Below are positions 1 through 9,905 of a DNA stretch of 64,000 nt, one piece after another. The translations under genes and the position numbers were made by a program. The DNA comes from Rhynchopus euleeides. Its lineage: Eukaryota; Euglenozoa; Diplonemea; Diplonemida; Diplonemidae. Positions within the stretch are counted from its first letter, which is position 1. The number at the start of each line of letters is the position of its first letter. The stretch covers positions 558,001 through 622,000 of the forward strand of contig OY723299.1 of the NCBI GenBank assembly GCA_963210315.1. The letters are read 5' to 3'. The notes beneath the pieces were generated by a model. The model saw only the letters and a list, made by a program, of their open reading frames with translations. It made no database searches and was not told where the DNA came from.

Positions 1-383
1 CACCTTCTCCGCCAGCAGTGCACCGTACCCCACAGTGGGGCACCAGCCGCACATGTGCTGCAGGTCCATCAACCCCTCGTCCTCCAGCAGCGCTGTGCTC
101 CTGTACTTCGCGTCGTCCGGAAGGTTCACCCCGTTGAACACGTTCGGATCCGCATCCGCCAGCATGACATCGTTCACCGTCGCCAGCACAAACACCACTC
201 TCGTGTCCGAGTCCTCGTTCTGTTCGATGATGTTGCAGAACTCCTCCCGAAACGAATTTGCGGTGCTGTGAAAGACACATGCGGTTCGAGACACGGAAAG
301 TGGCCACGGGTGGGCATACCATTTGGCCGCTCCCTTCTTCTGCAGGTACACCTGGTCCGCTTCGAAAAAGTGCCGCCCGTAGC
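1..383 (-). pseudogene. Orphan CR-family C-terminal fragment (F0), cut by the window edge
   Basis: On the minus strand this matches the last 130 or so codons of the CR genes, closest to the copy at 41186-43524. It includes the motifs TACVF, SFREEFCNI, VVFVLATVND and LMDLQHMCGWCP. It is cut on the right where homology stops at the codons for YGRH, and joins GAGCAGCTGCGCCATTC, a junction sequence also found near 2730. The nuclease core (CDFVLVLP and QCKHW) is absent, so the fragment cannot encode a working CR protein. The left end is the window edge, so the final 13 or so codons are not seen. Confidence 0.8.
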
Positions 384-992
384 GGAGCAGCTGCGCCATT
401 CTACTGTCATGTTATTGGTTTATTTCTGTGTACAGATACACACTGCTGATTCGCTTGTCGGGTGGGGGGGGGGGAAAAAAGGGGGAAAGAACCATATCAA
501 AAGACATAGCAAAAACGGGGGTTGGGGGAGGGGGGGGGGGGAAATGGTTGAGAAAAAACATACATCAGGGGTGGGGGCGTTCTGTTATGGTTTTTGTTTC
601 ATTCGTGTGTTCGTTCTGAAGACAAGATAATGGAAACAAAAGGGAAAACAGGCATGCCCCTCACCACTCAGCGTATCTGCAGAGCCATGTGCACGTACGT
701 ACACTCTGGGTACACATAGCCGCTCTGCCTTGGGAACAGAGAATGGGGTTTAACACGCTGAACTCCTTTGTGTAAACACCATTGGGTAGGCGGTCACATT
801 CTCAGGTTCCGGGGGGAGGGGGGGGGGGGGAAATTCGTTTTAGAAAACAAAATATTCATCACGTTCCGTCACGTCCGTCAGCATACACACTCACCTCACA
901 CATTCGTATACACTAAACGCTTCATCTCTTGTTCAAGCCTTCATCATCACGTGGTCGTAGCTCACCCCACGCGGCACTCACTTGGCATATAG
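384..992. other. Intergenic, no gene seen
   Basis: The stretch lies downstream of the coiled-coil gene at 993-2693. It has G runs near 463-480, 530-542 and 815-830 and no open frame that looks coding on either strand. It probably includes the 3' untranslated region of that gene. Confidence 0.5.
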
Positions 993-2693
993 TCAAGTGG
1001 TTCCGTCAGGCTCTGGTTCTGTTCCATTACCAGGCTCCCCTGACTGCGATTGTGAGACCTCCGTTCTGTCCGTCTCTGATTTCCCTGGTGGCCCCGTCTC
1101 CCGCTCACCATCCACCCCTTCACCACCCGTCTGAGACAGAAAAATATCAGGGGAGGCAGGCACCGAGGGCGATATCTGTGCCGGAGGGGCACCCAACAAC
1201 AAGGGAAGTTCCACAGCAGGTTCCGTGGCTGACGCCTGTATCTGAGAGCCGCTCACTACCGAGGCAGGTTCTGCACGCTGCCTCTTTGATTGCGGCCCCT
1301 TGGGCTTTGGCGTCACCCGATCCTCCGGGAGAATGACTACAAGGGCTGAAGAAGTCGCAGCCACTGTATCAAGTTGCGGTTGGCTTTCAAACAGGTCCTT
1401 CGACTCTTCACTCGTTTCGTCACTGCCACTCACTTCGTCTCGGTCCCTCTTCTTCTGGGCCGTATGAACAACTAATTGCCCTTGCTCAGGCTTCGGTTGC
1501 AACAAACGGGGTTGGTCCGTCCCTTGCACCCGTGCTGGGGCGTCCTGCGACTGTATTTGCAGCTGCTTGTTCTCAGACACCTCCAACGCTGACTGCAGGG
1601 ACAATACCAAGTTGTTTTGTTGCACGATGAAATCCTTCTGCCGCGCCATTTCTTTCGCCATGGTCATGCCTTGGCGCAGCTGGTGCTGCACCTGCTTAAC
1701 CAACATGGCCTTATCCTGATTCTGTTGTTCGTGTAGGCCCTCCTGGATCTGCATATGTTGCTCCTGCATCCCCAGTTGGTCACGGAGTGCCTTCTCATTT
1801 TGCATGCTCGCCGACACGTGAAATTCCAAAAGCATCTTATCTTGCTGTGTACCTTTCAAAGCATTCTCTGTCTGTTCAAGTAAGCGCTGTTGGGATTCTC
1901 CCTGAGACGAGTAGCTGCGGGCCTTGGACTCCACACGTTGCAGTTCCTGGGTGAGGACCGCTTTTTCGTGGGTCGCCTGTGCCCTCAACGCTTCTACCTC
2001 CGCCTCTCTTTCAACACCAAGCTCTTTCATAAAAGCCAACGCAGAGTCTTGCTTATGGAGCTGTCCCTTTAACACGGCCATCTCCTGTCGTTGTTGATTC
2101 AAACGGTCCGCTTTGGCCTGTGCCTCGTTCGCCACCTTTTCCTTCTCCTCATTCACCCTCTTTATCTCACTCTCTGCCTTTGCCAAAGCTTTCTCCTTCT
2201 CCACGACTGACCTCTCATGATCCTCTGCTGCTCTTTTTTGCTCTGCCTCTCGCACCTCTATCGCCTCTTGGAGTTCCTTCCGGCATAGACTGACGAGCGT
2301 CTTCGTTTGCTCCTCGGTCCGATACCTATCAAGGACTTCCGTGATTTCACTACACAAAGCAAAACGTGCTAGGGCTTCTTCTTCCACAACATGCGCCCGC
2401 TCTGCACTTTCCTCCATTTCCAAAGTCCTGCGTTCCAAAGTCAGGTATTCCTCCCCGCGCTGCTGGGGTGGTTCCTGTGGTTCATTCAAAACAATGGCAC
2501 TCTTGGGGACGGTGGCATCCTGCAGCTTTTGCATTATGTCTTCCGTGTTTCCCGTGAGCCCAGGTTGTTGTGTGGGAGATACATATACTTCTGGCGAGTT
2601 GGGCATGCTAACCTTCTCCTCCTGAGGGGCATCCTTATCACAATACACGAGGATGGTCGACTCCTTCTCAAGGAAACCCCTGAAGGCATCCAT
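993..2693 (-). CDS. Coiled-coil protein with basic, possibly nuclear, C-terminal half
   Basis: A 566-residue protein when started at the ATG at 2693 (MDAFRGFLEKE). The frame is open for 55 more codons upstream, but those lie in a dispersed repeat seen elsewhere as noncoding DNA, so I reject them. Residues about 90-400 are an almost unbroken heptad-like stretch rich in Glu, Lys, Gln and Ala, which predicts a long coiled coil. The C-terminal third is Ser/Pro/Glu-rich and contains the basic clusters KKRDRDE and KGPQSKRQRAE, possible nuclear localisation signals. I recognise no catalytic domain and no family. It lies next to CR gene 1 on the same strand. Its 5' end sits inside CR-associated repeat DNA, so it may have been captured by, or co-duplicated with, the CR cluster. 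Confidence 0.7.
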   Translation of the reverse strand: MDAFRGFLEKESTILVYCDKDAPQEEKVSMPNSPEVYVSPTQQPGLTGNTEDIMQKLQDATVPKSAIVLNEPQEPPQQRGEEYLTLERRTLEMEESAERAHVVEEEALARFALCSEITEVLDRYRTEEQTKTLVSLCRKELQEAIEVREAEQKRAAEDHERSVVEKEKALAKAESEIKRVNEEKEKVANEAQAKADRLNQQRQEMAVLKGQLHKQDSALAFMKELGVEREAEVEALRAQATHEKAVLTQELQRVESKARSYSSQGESQQRLLEQTENALKGTQQDKMLLEFHVSASMQNEKALRDQLGMQEQHMQIQEGLHEQQNQDKAMLVKQVQHQLRQGMTMAKEMARQKDFIVQQNNLVLSLQSALEVSENKQLQIQSQDAPARVQGTDQPRLLQPKPEQGQLVVHTAQKKRDRDEVSGSDETSEESKDLFESQPQLDTVAATSSALVVILPEDRVTPKPKGPQSKRQRAEPASVVSGSQIQASATEPAVELPLLLGAPPAQISPSVPASPDIFLSQTGGEGVDGERETGPPGKSETDRTEVSQSQSGEPGNGTEPEPDGTT

Positions 2694-2699
2694 TTCCTC

Positions 2700-2935
2700 A
2701 GCTGTGTTGGCCACAGTCACGGAGCAGCTGCGCCATTCAGAGCGGAGGGGCAGTCTGTGTGGCATCGCCGCAGAGGAGCAGCACCCCCACCCCACCAAAC
2801 TGTTGCCACACTCACTGCCAGACGCGACAGCTTCTCCCCACAGCATGAGAGGAGGCACCGGAAGCGTTGCCGTGGTGAGACGATACGTTCGCCTCCTGTC
2901 AAACTCTCACGTGCATTGGACAAGGAATGAATGCC
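2700..2935. repeat. Dispersed CR-associated block E, copy 1
   Basis: The sequence around GCGCCATTCAGAGCGGAGG and GGCATCGCCGCAGAGGAGC recurs at about 24363-24665, 38770-39070 and, with a deletion, 40192-40345. Its right half (CACTGCCAGACGCGACAGC, then GAGAGGAGGCACCGGAAGC) recurs at 6656-6800. It always lies near CR genes or CR fragments. No coding role is evident. Confidence 0.75.
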
Positions 2936-3153
2936 CGGGTATTCCTGATTTCAAATGTCGCGCTGCAGTTCTTGATTCATTCCTGGTCATTCCTGGTCAT
3001 TCCTGGTTATTCCTGACAAGTTATCTTCCCTCTGTTATGGGAGTGCTGGGGTTCGATCGGCACTCGCCAGGTTCTGCATGTCGCGACGCGTCGAGTGCGA
3101 CTCACCCGCCGAGCCGCCATACCTGGTTATTCCTGATCAGTAACGCCTGCACG
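2936..3153. repeat. Type I 3' flank of CR genes
   Basis: This block directly follows the CR-1 stop codon in gene orientation. It holds a short tandem run of the 10-mer ATTCCTGGTC/T (about 2980-3018), then CGATCGGCACTCGCCAGG and a TGATCAGTAACGCCTGCACG end. The same block abuts the CR ends at 6996, 35301, 39962 and 41186, so it travels with the genes. It may include the 3' untranslated region and polyadenylation signals. Confidence 0.8.
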
Positions 3154-5610
3154 TCATGCTGCCTTCGCCTCGTCGCTCACAAAAGACATCTCCCGCACCT
3201 TCTCCGCCAGCAGTGCACCGTACCCCACAGTGGGGCACCAGCCGCACATGTGCTGCAGGTCCATCAAGCCCTCGTCCTCCAGCAGCGCGGTGCTCTTGTA
3301 ATTCGCATTGTCCGGAAGGTTCACCCTGTTGAACACGCTCGCCTTCACACGCGCCTGCGTGATGTCGTTCACCGTCGCCAGCACAAACACCACTCTCGTG
3401 TCCGAGTCCTTGTTCTGCTCGACAATGTTGCAGAACTTCGTCCGAAACGAATTCGCGAGCCTGTGAAAGACGCATGCGGTTCGGGACACGGACTGCCGCC
3501 ACGAGTGATCATACCTTTTGGCCGCTCCCTTCGTCTCCCCTGTCTTGCTATCCCCTTTGCCCTTGTACTTCACTGCGTACACCTGGTCCGCTTCGAAGCA
3601 GTGCCGCCCGTAGCGGAAGTGTGCCAGAGCGTGAAGTCTGTCCCCGCCCACATCCCCCGCCCAGTGCTTGCACTGCACAGCCAACACAACACGCCCCGCG
3701 CGCTCCCTGTCCTTGGTCGGCAGCACCAACACAAAGTCGCAGCACATATTCCACCTGTCCGTCGGAACAAATGCGAGTCCTGCAGACGACTTCATCTGTT
3801 GACCGTCTTCTTGCTCGTTGACTGCACCGACTTTAAAGATGCGACGTAGCGTCTCATCGTCACACACGCGAAGATTCGTCCCCTCCTCCACCGCATTCGG
3901 GAAGAGCTTGATGTCTTTAGCCCACTCGATCTCTGTGCAGGTAGTCTCTGGCAGGTCTGGTGAACGGCGAAACATGTCCTCTGTGAGACACTCCCGGGCG
4001 AGGACTGCTCCACAGAGTGCGTGGAACATGCCCTTCTCGAAGTGCTTGCTGCTCTCGTTCGTCTCAGATCGAGGAACCTGTCTTTTCTTGCGCTTGGTAT
4101 CGTGGACGCCCCCGCGAGTGGCGGAAAGGTTGGCGTCCGCAACACCTTCCGCGTGTTTAAGAAAGGACGTCAGCTTCTTGTTCTTGCACCTGCCCAGCTG
4201 TTGGTCACAGAACGCCTGCAGTGCAGGCAGCGGGAGGTACCCGACATGACGCCTGTCGTACGGCACCAACTGGTAGTGGTACCTGGTTGCGGAACGCAGA
4301 ATCCGTGCGTCGCCATCATTCATGTCCACCTCCGTGAACAAGTACTTCAGCAGCACAAGTGTACGATCATCCGCGTGATCATTATCCTCACGCACGAAAT
4401 CTGAAAGTTGTTTCCCCGTGCGACGAAGGTCGAGCTTTGCGTCCATCGCGGACAGGCACATATTTTTCCCTGAAACCACTGACACGGTCCCCACTGCCTG
4501 CAGTTGCGCTGCCAGCAGCCGCTCCTCGATGATCTCCTTCTTCCTGCTCTTCGCCCTGTGCAGCACCTCCTGGCTGAGCTCATCCACTTGACGGATGAGG
4601 GCTTCGACCCGGCGCGGGTGACCCCCGCTCTCGGCCACCAGACCCGCGACGGTTCCCATGACCTCAGTCAGCTTCAGCTTCTGCGTCAGCTTCTCACGCC
4701 TCTCCTTGTTGAAGAAGATCTGCAGCCAGAGCGGCAGGCATTCCTTCACACCCGATTCCAGCAACGCCGGCAGGAGGGGTGGGAGACCCTGGTGCACCAG
4801 CTCGCGTTTCGAACCGGTGACGAACGTCCCCAGGTCCACGAGGTTATACACAGACACGGCAAGAAAGATCCTGTCGTTGGCGTCGCCGGTGCGCAGCGAA
4901 TTGTCCTGGATACCACAAAGAGCGGACAGGTTCACCTTTCCGTTGCCGGGGGCCATGACCAGCTCGTCCACTGCGAGCAGCACGGGGCCCTCGTGCTTCA
5001 GCGCCTTCTTCAGCTCCTGCACTGCTTTCTCAATATCACTCCGTGGAGCCGCGGCCTCCCCGCCGTAGTCTTCTTTAATTTTTTGCAAGCACTCCGACCA
5101 CTCCACGTACTGGTACTTCGGCAGGTAGCACAAGATTCGATTGGCAACGAGCCGGGCGAAGTCTGCTTCGTTCTCGAACTCGAGAAGAGGCTGAATCCCG
5201 TTGAACTCAATCTCCACCGCCAAGAACCCGAAGTCGCGCGCTGCCTGCAGCATGTTCTGACGTTGGAGCACAGTCTTCCCCGAGCCTGTCGGGCCTGTGT
5301 TGCACGGCAGGGAGAAGCGGCCGCCAGATTTTCGCGGGTTGTTGATGTGTGCAGCAAGAGCTTTGTAGCCCTGCCTCCGCATGACATACGGGACGCCTTT
5401 CATGAGCCGGTCCTTCGCTTCGCGCTTCCTCATCGCCGCGATGTCACGGTGTGCCAGTATCGAGGCCGCCACACGGCCGGTCTTCGAGCCCTTGATTGGG
5501 ACAACACTACGGGGTAGGACCTTTGGCTTCTTCTTCACTGGGGTTGGGGTGGAACTCAGCGCTGTCCCGGCCGTGCGCATCTGTCGGCCGAGCCCGCATA
5601 GCATATTCAT
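3154..5610 (-). CDS. CR-1: Crinkler-RHS-type P-loop NTPase/nuclease-like protein, intact copy
   Basis: An 818-residue protein starting at ATG 5610 (MNMLCGLGRQM), the start conserved in all four long copies. A Walker A motif GPTGSGKT lies at residues 106-113. A Walker B-like VLLAVDEL has Asp215-Glu216. A PD-(D/E)xK-type nuclease core has Asp625 in CDFVLVLP and Gln646-Cys-Lys648 in VVLAVQCKHW. A conserved tail (about 710-818) ends SDEAKAA. An NTPase joined to a restriction-like nuclease is the architecture of Crinkler-RHS-type proteins, known as oomycete effectors and as trypanosome retrotransposon-hot-spot proteins. No signal peptide or LxLFLAK header is seen, so secretion is not supported. 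This is the only copy here without a frame break. Whether it acts inside the cell, against elements or as an effector cannot be read from the sequence. Confidence 0.88.
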   Translation of the reverse strand: MNMLCGLGRQMRTAGTALSSTPTPVKKKPKVLPRSVVPIKGSKTGRVAASILAHRDIAAMRKREAKDRLMKGVPYVMRRQGYKALAAHINNPRKSGGRFSLPCNTGPTGSGKTVLQRQNMLQAARDFGFLAVEIEFNGIQPLLEFENEADFARLVANRILCYLPKYQYVEWSECLQKIKEDYGGEAAAPRSDIEKAVQELKKALKHEGPVLLAVDELVMAPGNGKVNLSALCGIQDNSLRTGDANDRIFLAVSVYNLVDLGTFVTGSKRELVHQGLPPLLPALLESGVKECLPLWLQIFFNKERREKLTQKLKLTEVMGTVAGLVAESGGHPRRVEALIRQVDELSQEVLHRAKSRKKEIIEERLLAAQLQAVGTVSVVSGKNMCLSAMDAKLDLRRTGKQLSDFVREDNDHADDRTLVLLKYLFTEVDMNDGDARILRSATRYHYQLVPYDRRHVGYLPLPALQAFCDQQLGRCKNKKLTSFLKHAEGVADANLSATRGGVHDTKRKKRQVPRSETNESSKHFEKGMFHALCGAVLARECLTEDMFRRSPDLPETTCTEIEWAKDIKLFPNAVEEGTNLRVCDDETLRRIFKVGAVNEQEDGQQMKSSAGLAFVPTDRWNMCCDFVLVLPTKDRERAGRVVLAVQCKHWAGDVGGDRLHALAHFRYGRHCFEADQVYAVKYKGKGDSKTGETKGAAKRYDHSWRQSVSRTACVFHRLANSFRTKFCNIVEQNKDSDTRVVFVLATVNDITQARVKASVFNRVNLPDNANYKSTALLEDEGLMDLQHMCGWCPTVGYGALLAEKVREMSFVSDEAKAA

Positions 5611-5645
5611 CTCTGCGACTGCACCTGCTGTGACAGTGAAGGAAA
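5611..5645 (-). promoter_or_regulatory. Conserved splice-acceptor-like site just 5' of the CR start
   Basis: On the minus strand a pyrimidine-rich tract TTTCCTTCACTGTCACAG ends in AG 17 bases before the ATG. The site is identical or nearly so before all four CR starts (5610, 9740, 37944, 43524). It fits a 3' splice acceptor for a cis intron in the 5' untranslated region or for spliced-leader addition. The sequence alone cannot separate the two. Confidence 0.45.
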
Positions 5646-6301
5646 CCCAGCCACACCTCCCCGCTGGAAACCCTGTCTGTGGAGGGTGCAGTCGAGAGGA
5701 ACACTCCCCGTATTGTGGTCGGTGCGGTGCGCGCTCAACGAAAAAGGTACACGTGTGGGAGGTCCGAGTGTGGTAGGTGTGGTGAGTAACAGCAACACAA
5801 CAGCAAACACAAATCGACGCCAGAGGAGGTCAGGTGGGGCGGGGTGTCATCCTGCAGAGTCTCCAGTTGGCCAGCAAGGCAAAACGTACCGGGGGGAGAG
5901 CGCTCAGTGGCCTGGTGAAGGGCGCTGAGTGGCGGCTGGTGCACTTCCCCTTCCAAGGCAAGTCAGACGGGCATAAGCCCAACTCGGACTCAATCGCAAG
6001 TACTTCCTACAGCCTATAGACCTCCTGAGACGCAGCAGCGCTGATTAACAAGCTGGCTTGGTAATGTGGGCAACCACTTCTCGGGTGGGGCGACGGATGC
6101 ATACGAGTCAGACAATCACCGACACAGGCCCAGGGCTGGCAGGAAGCACCGCGGGAGGAGAGGCTGTACCCAATCCCTCCTGGGAAAAGCTAGGGTGCAG
6201 GGGGGAGGAGTTGGGCGATCTAGTTCGTGTGTCTCTCGCTCACGTCGACAGTCTGCCAGCAACGGGGCCCCCGGCTCCCGGAGGGATTCACCGGGAAGCT
6301 C
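5611..6301. repeat. CR 5' flank, copy 1 (full length)
   Basis: About 690 bp upstream of CR-1 are nearly identical to 37945-38640. About 460 bp also match 43525-43985, and the first 165 bp match 9741-9905. I see no conserved protein in it. The conservation reflects duplication of gene plus upstream DNA, and the promoter presumably lies here. Confidence 0.8.
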
Positions 6302-6356
6302 TGAAACCACATTTCTCTCTCTCTCTCTCTCAGCAGCAAGGGAAGGCGCCAGCGCG
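6302..6356. repeat. Type II 3' flank with CT microsatellite
   Basis: A run of CT dinucleotides (about 6312-6331) is followed by CAGCAGCAAGGGAAGGCGCC and then directly by the stop codon of a CR fragment. The same arrangement occurs at about 39518-39564 and 40795-40840. It replaces the type I flank found beside the full-length genes. Confidence 0.75.
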
Positions 6357-6655
6357 TCATGCTGCCTTCGCCTGCTCCTCGCTCACAAAAGACATCTCCC
6401 GCACCTTCTCCGCCAGCAGTGCACCGTACCCCACAGTGGGGCACCAGCCGCACATGTGCTGCAGGTCCATCAACCCCTCGTCCTCCAGCAGCGCTGTGCT
6501 CCTGTACTTCGCGTCGTCCGGAAGATTCACCCCGTTGAACACGTTCGGATCCACATCCGCCAGCATGACATCCTTCATCGTCGCCAGCACAAACACCACC
6601 GTCGTGTCCGAGTCCTCGTTCTGCTCGATGATGTTGCAGAACTCCTCCCGAAACG
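6357..6655 (-). pseudogene. Orphan CR C-terminal fragment F1 (type II flank)
   Basis: About 99 codons of the CR tail, from SFREEFCNI to the stop, are open and in frame, with the variant ending SEEQAKAA instead of SDEAKAA. Homology stops at 6655, where block E begins. The NTPase and nuclease parts are missing. Confidence 0.8.
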
Positions 6656-6995
6656 AAGCCAGAAACTGTCGCCACGCTCACTGCCAGACGCGACAGCTTC
6701 TACCCACAGCATGAGAGGAGGCACCGGAAGCGTTGCCGTGGTGAGACGATACGTTCGCCTCCTGTCAAACTCTCATGTGCATCGGACAAGGAATCAATGC
6801 CCGGGAATTCCTGATTTCAAATGTCGCGCTGCAGTTCTTGATTCATTCCTGGTTATTCCTGACAAGTTATCTTCCCTCTGTTATGGGAGTGCTGAGGTTC
6901 GATCGGCACTCGCCAGGTTCTGCCTGTCACGACACGTCGAGTGCGACACACCCGCCGAGCCGCCATACCTATTCCTGATCAGTAACGCCTGCACG
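6656..6995. repeat. Partial block E plus type I 3' flank
   Basis: 6656-6800 match the right half of block E (compare 2800-2935). 6800-6995 match the type I flank, including ATTCCTGGTT units and the TGATCAGTAACGCCTGCACG end. It separates fragment F1 from the end of CR-2. Confidence 0.75.
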
Positions 6996-9740
6996 TCATG
7001 CTGCCTTCGCCTCGTCGCTCACAAAAGACATCTCCCGCACCTTCTCCGCCAGCAGTGCACCGTACCCCACAGTGGGGCACCAGCCGCACATGTGCTGCAG
7101 GTCCATCAACCCCTCGTCCTCCAGCAGCGCTGTGCTCCTGTACTTCGCGTCGTCCGGAAGGTTCACCCCGGTGAACACGTTCGGATCCACATCCGCCAGC
7201 ATGACATCCTTCACCGTCGCCAGCACAAACACCACTCTCGTGTCCGACTCCTTGTCTTGCTCGACGAGTTTGCAGAACTTCTTCCGGAACGAATTTGAGA
7301 GCCTGTGATTCAGGTATGCAGGGGTTTCAGCCTTTTTTGGCCCGTTTTCATCCCCCACACAAAATTTCCCCGCGTGGGGCCGCACGGGGAAAACATCGAT
7401 TTCCCACTCAAAAAACACCCCACCAGTTTGTTTGTGCGCCAAATCCGGCAAAACAAAAAGGACTCCGCAGCCTGATGAGGAGGTTGAATTAGTTGCCCAA
7501 GGGCTGCCTCTATCTTCTTGACACTGACAGGTTCCCTGTTGTGGTAAAGAAATGGGTACCCACTGTCAAACCATGCCCTGTTATCTCACCTAAAACCCAA
7601 AGAGAAAAAAACTGCAATCCTGAATCGGGAGTCGTATAACATTCAGCCTCATACCTGCTGTGAATTTCTGCATTTTTTTTACCTGGGGGCGAACCGGGGC
7701 CTGCTGCACTTCTTTCACTGCTCTCGGGTGTCAGGATACTGTGAAGACACATGCGGTTCGGGACACGGAAAGTGGCGACGAGTGAGCATACCTTCCGGCC
7801 ACTGTCTTCTTCTTTGGGTACACGTGGTCCGCTTCGAAAAAGTGCCGCCCGTAGCGGAAGTATGCCAGAGAGTGCAGGCCGCTCCCGCCCGACAGCTCCC
7901 CCTGCCAGTGCTTGCACTGCACAGCGAACACAACACGCCCCGCACGCCTCTTGTCCGCGGTCGGCAGCACCAACACAAAGTCACACGTATTCCAGTTGTC
8001 CGTCGGAACAAACGCAAGTCCTGTGAACGACTTGCCTTGCTTGTTGAGCGCACCGACTGACAAGATGCGGCGGAGCGTCTTGTTGTCACATATGCGAAGC
8101 TTCTTTTTTTCTTCTTCTTTCCCGGCCTCCACTGCAAGCGGGAAGAGCTTGACGTCTTCAACCCACTCGAGCTCTGTGCAGCTGGTCCTTGGCAGGTTCC
8201 CTGGTGGATGGCGAAACATGTCCGCTGTGAGACCATCCTGTGCAAGGGCCGCTCCACAGAGTGCGTGGAACATGCCCATCTCGAAGTGAGTGCTCCTCTG
8301 CTTCGCCTTGCGGGTGGTGGAAAGGTTGGCGTCCGCAACACGTATCGCGTGTCTTACATATGACTTCACCTCCTTGTTGTGGCTCCTCTTCAGTACCTCA
8401 CAGAACTCCTGCAGTGCAGGCAGCGGGAGGTACCCGACGTGACCAGAGCCATGCGGCACCAACTGGTAGTGGTACGTGGTTGCGGACCGCAGAATCCGTG
8501 CTTCGCTATCCTGCATGTTCACCGTTGTAAACAAGTACTTCAGCAGCACAAGTGCACTGTCATCTTTGTCGTCAGCTTTCCGTACGAAAACTGAAAGGTC
8601 TCTCCCCACGTGACGAAGATCCAGCTTGGCGTTCATCGCTTCCAGACACTCTTTCTTGTGGTCAGCCACTGATTGCAGTTGCGACACCAGCAGCTGCTCA
8701 GGCCCGGTGGAGGTCGGATTGGTGCCCCGCACCTCGCGGCCGATCGCTTCCACTTTACGCAGCAGGGCTTCGACCCGTCGCGGGTGACCTCCGCTCTCGG
8801 TCAGCAGCGTCGCGACGGTTCCGACTTCTTTCGGCGCCGGCACCTCCTTACGCCTCTCCTCGTTGAAGAAGACCTGCAGCCAGGGCGGCAAGCATTCCTT
8901 CATCTCCGAGTCCAGCAACAACGGCAGGATGGGTGGCAGCTGCTGGTGCACCAGCTCGAGTTTCGAACCGGTGACGAACGTCCCCAGGTCCACGAGGTCG
9001 TATACAGACACGGCAAGAAAGATCCTGTCGTTGGCGTCGCCGGTGCGCAGCGAATTGTCCTGGATCCTACAAAGACGGGACAGGTTCTTCCTGACGTTGC
9101 CGGGGGCCATGACCAGCTCGTCCACTGCGAGCAGCACGGGGCCCTCGTGCTTCAGCGCCTTCTTCAGCACCTGCACTGCTTTCGCAATATCACTCCGTGG
9201 ATCCGCGACCTCCCAGTCAGAGAAGTCTTCTTCAATTTGTTGCAAGCACTCCGACCACTCCACGCCCTCGTACTTCGGCAGGTAGCACAAGATTCGATTG
9301 GCAACGAGCCGGGCGAAGTTTGCTTCCGTCTCGAACTCGTCAAGAGGCTGAATCCCGTTGAACTCAATCTCCACCGCCAAGAAGCCGAAGTCGCGCGCTG
9401 CCTGCAGCATGTTCTGACGTTGGAGCACAGTCTTCCCCGAGCCTGTCGGGCCTGTGTTGCACGGCAGGGAGAAGCGGCCGCCAGATTTTCGCGGGTCGTT
9501 GATGTGTGCAGCAAGAGCTTTGTAGCCCTGCCTCCGCATGACATACGGCACACCTTTGATGAGCCGGTCCTTCGCTTCGCGCTTCCTCATCGCCGCGATG
9601 TCATCGTGTGCCAGTATCGAGGCCGCCACACTGCCGGTCTGCGAGCCCTTGATTGGAACAACACTACGGTGCAGGACCTTTGGACTCTCCGCTGTCACGT
9701 ACGCGCGCATCTGTCGGCCGAGCCCGCATAGCATATTCAT
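6996..9740 (-). pseudogene. CR-2: CR gene interrupted by an insertion before the C-terminal tail
   Basis: From ATG 9740 the frame runs 669 codons and carries the Walker A GPTGSGKT, the Walker B-like VLLAVDEL and the nuclease motifs CDFVLVLP and QCKHW. It stops after TACVFTVS, where a 430-bp insertion (7309-7738) begins. The missing tail (SNSFRKKF to SDEAKAA) lies beyond the insertion at 6996-7302. One base is also lost at the junction (GAAGAC against GAAAGAC), so simple removal of the insertion does not restore the frame. A shortened protein with both enzymatic cores could still be made. Compared with CR-1 it lacks about 12 residues near the N-terminus. Confidence 0.75.
7309..7738. mobile_element. 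430-bp insertion in CR-2
   Basis: The insertion is flanked by a direct repeat CTGTGA (7303-7308 and 7739-7744), as expected for a target-site duplication. The same insertion at the same codon, shortened to 311 bp, is in CR-3 (35614-35924), so it predates their duplication. I see no terminal inverted repeats and no coding capacity of its own. In gene orientation it begins GTATCC and ends TCACAG, so it has intron-like GT and AG ends, but splicing there would leave the frame broken. Confidence 0.65.
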
Positions 9741-9905
9741 CTCTGCGACTGCACCTGCTGTGACAGTGAAGGAAACCCAGCCACACCTCCCCGCTGGAAA
9801 CCCTGTCTGTGGAGGGTGCAGTCGAGAGGAACACTCCCCCTATTGTGGTCGGTGCGGTGCGCGCTCAACGAAAAAGGTACACGTGTGGGAGGTCCGAGTG
9901 TGGTA
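9741..9905. repeat. CR 5' flank, copy 2 (truncated)
   Basis: It is nearly identical to 5611-5775 and then diverges abruptly after GGTCCGAGTGTGGTAG. CR-2 therefore has only about 165 bp of the shared upstream region and may have lost promoter sequence. Confidence 0.75.

Noticed and set aside
2694..2858. 55-codon N-terminal extension of the coiled-coil protein
   Set aside because: It lies in dispersed block E, which is noncoding elsewhere; ATG 2693 begins the non-repeat sequence.
6996..7451. Separate 151-codon gene covering the CR tail and part of the insertion
   Set aside because: The same frame is open in CR-3, but the insertion part differs mainly at amino-acid-changing positions, so it shows no sign of selection.
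7309..7738. Ordinary spliceosomal intron in CR-2
   Set aside because: GT and AG ends exist, but joining the exons puts the tail out of frame, and CR-1 and CR-4 lack it; kept only as a question in the findings.
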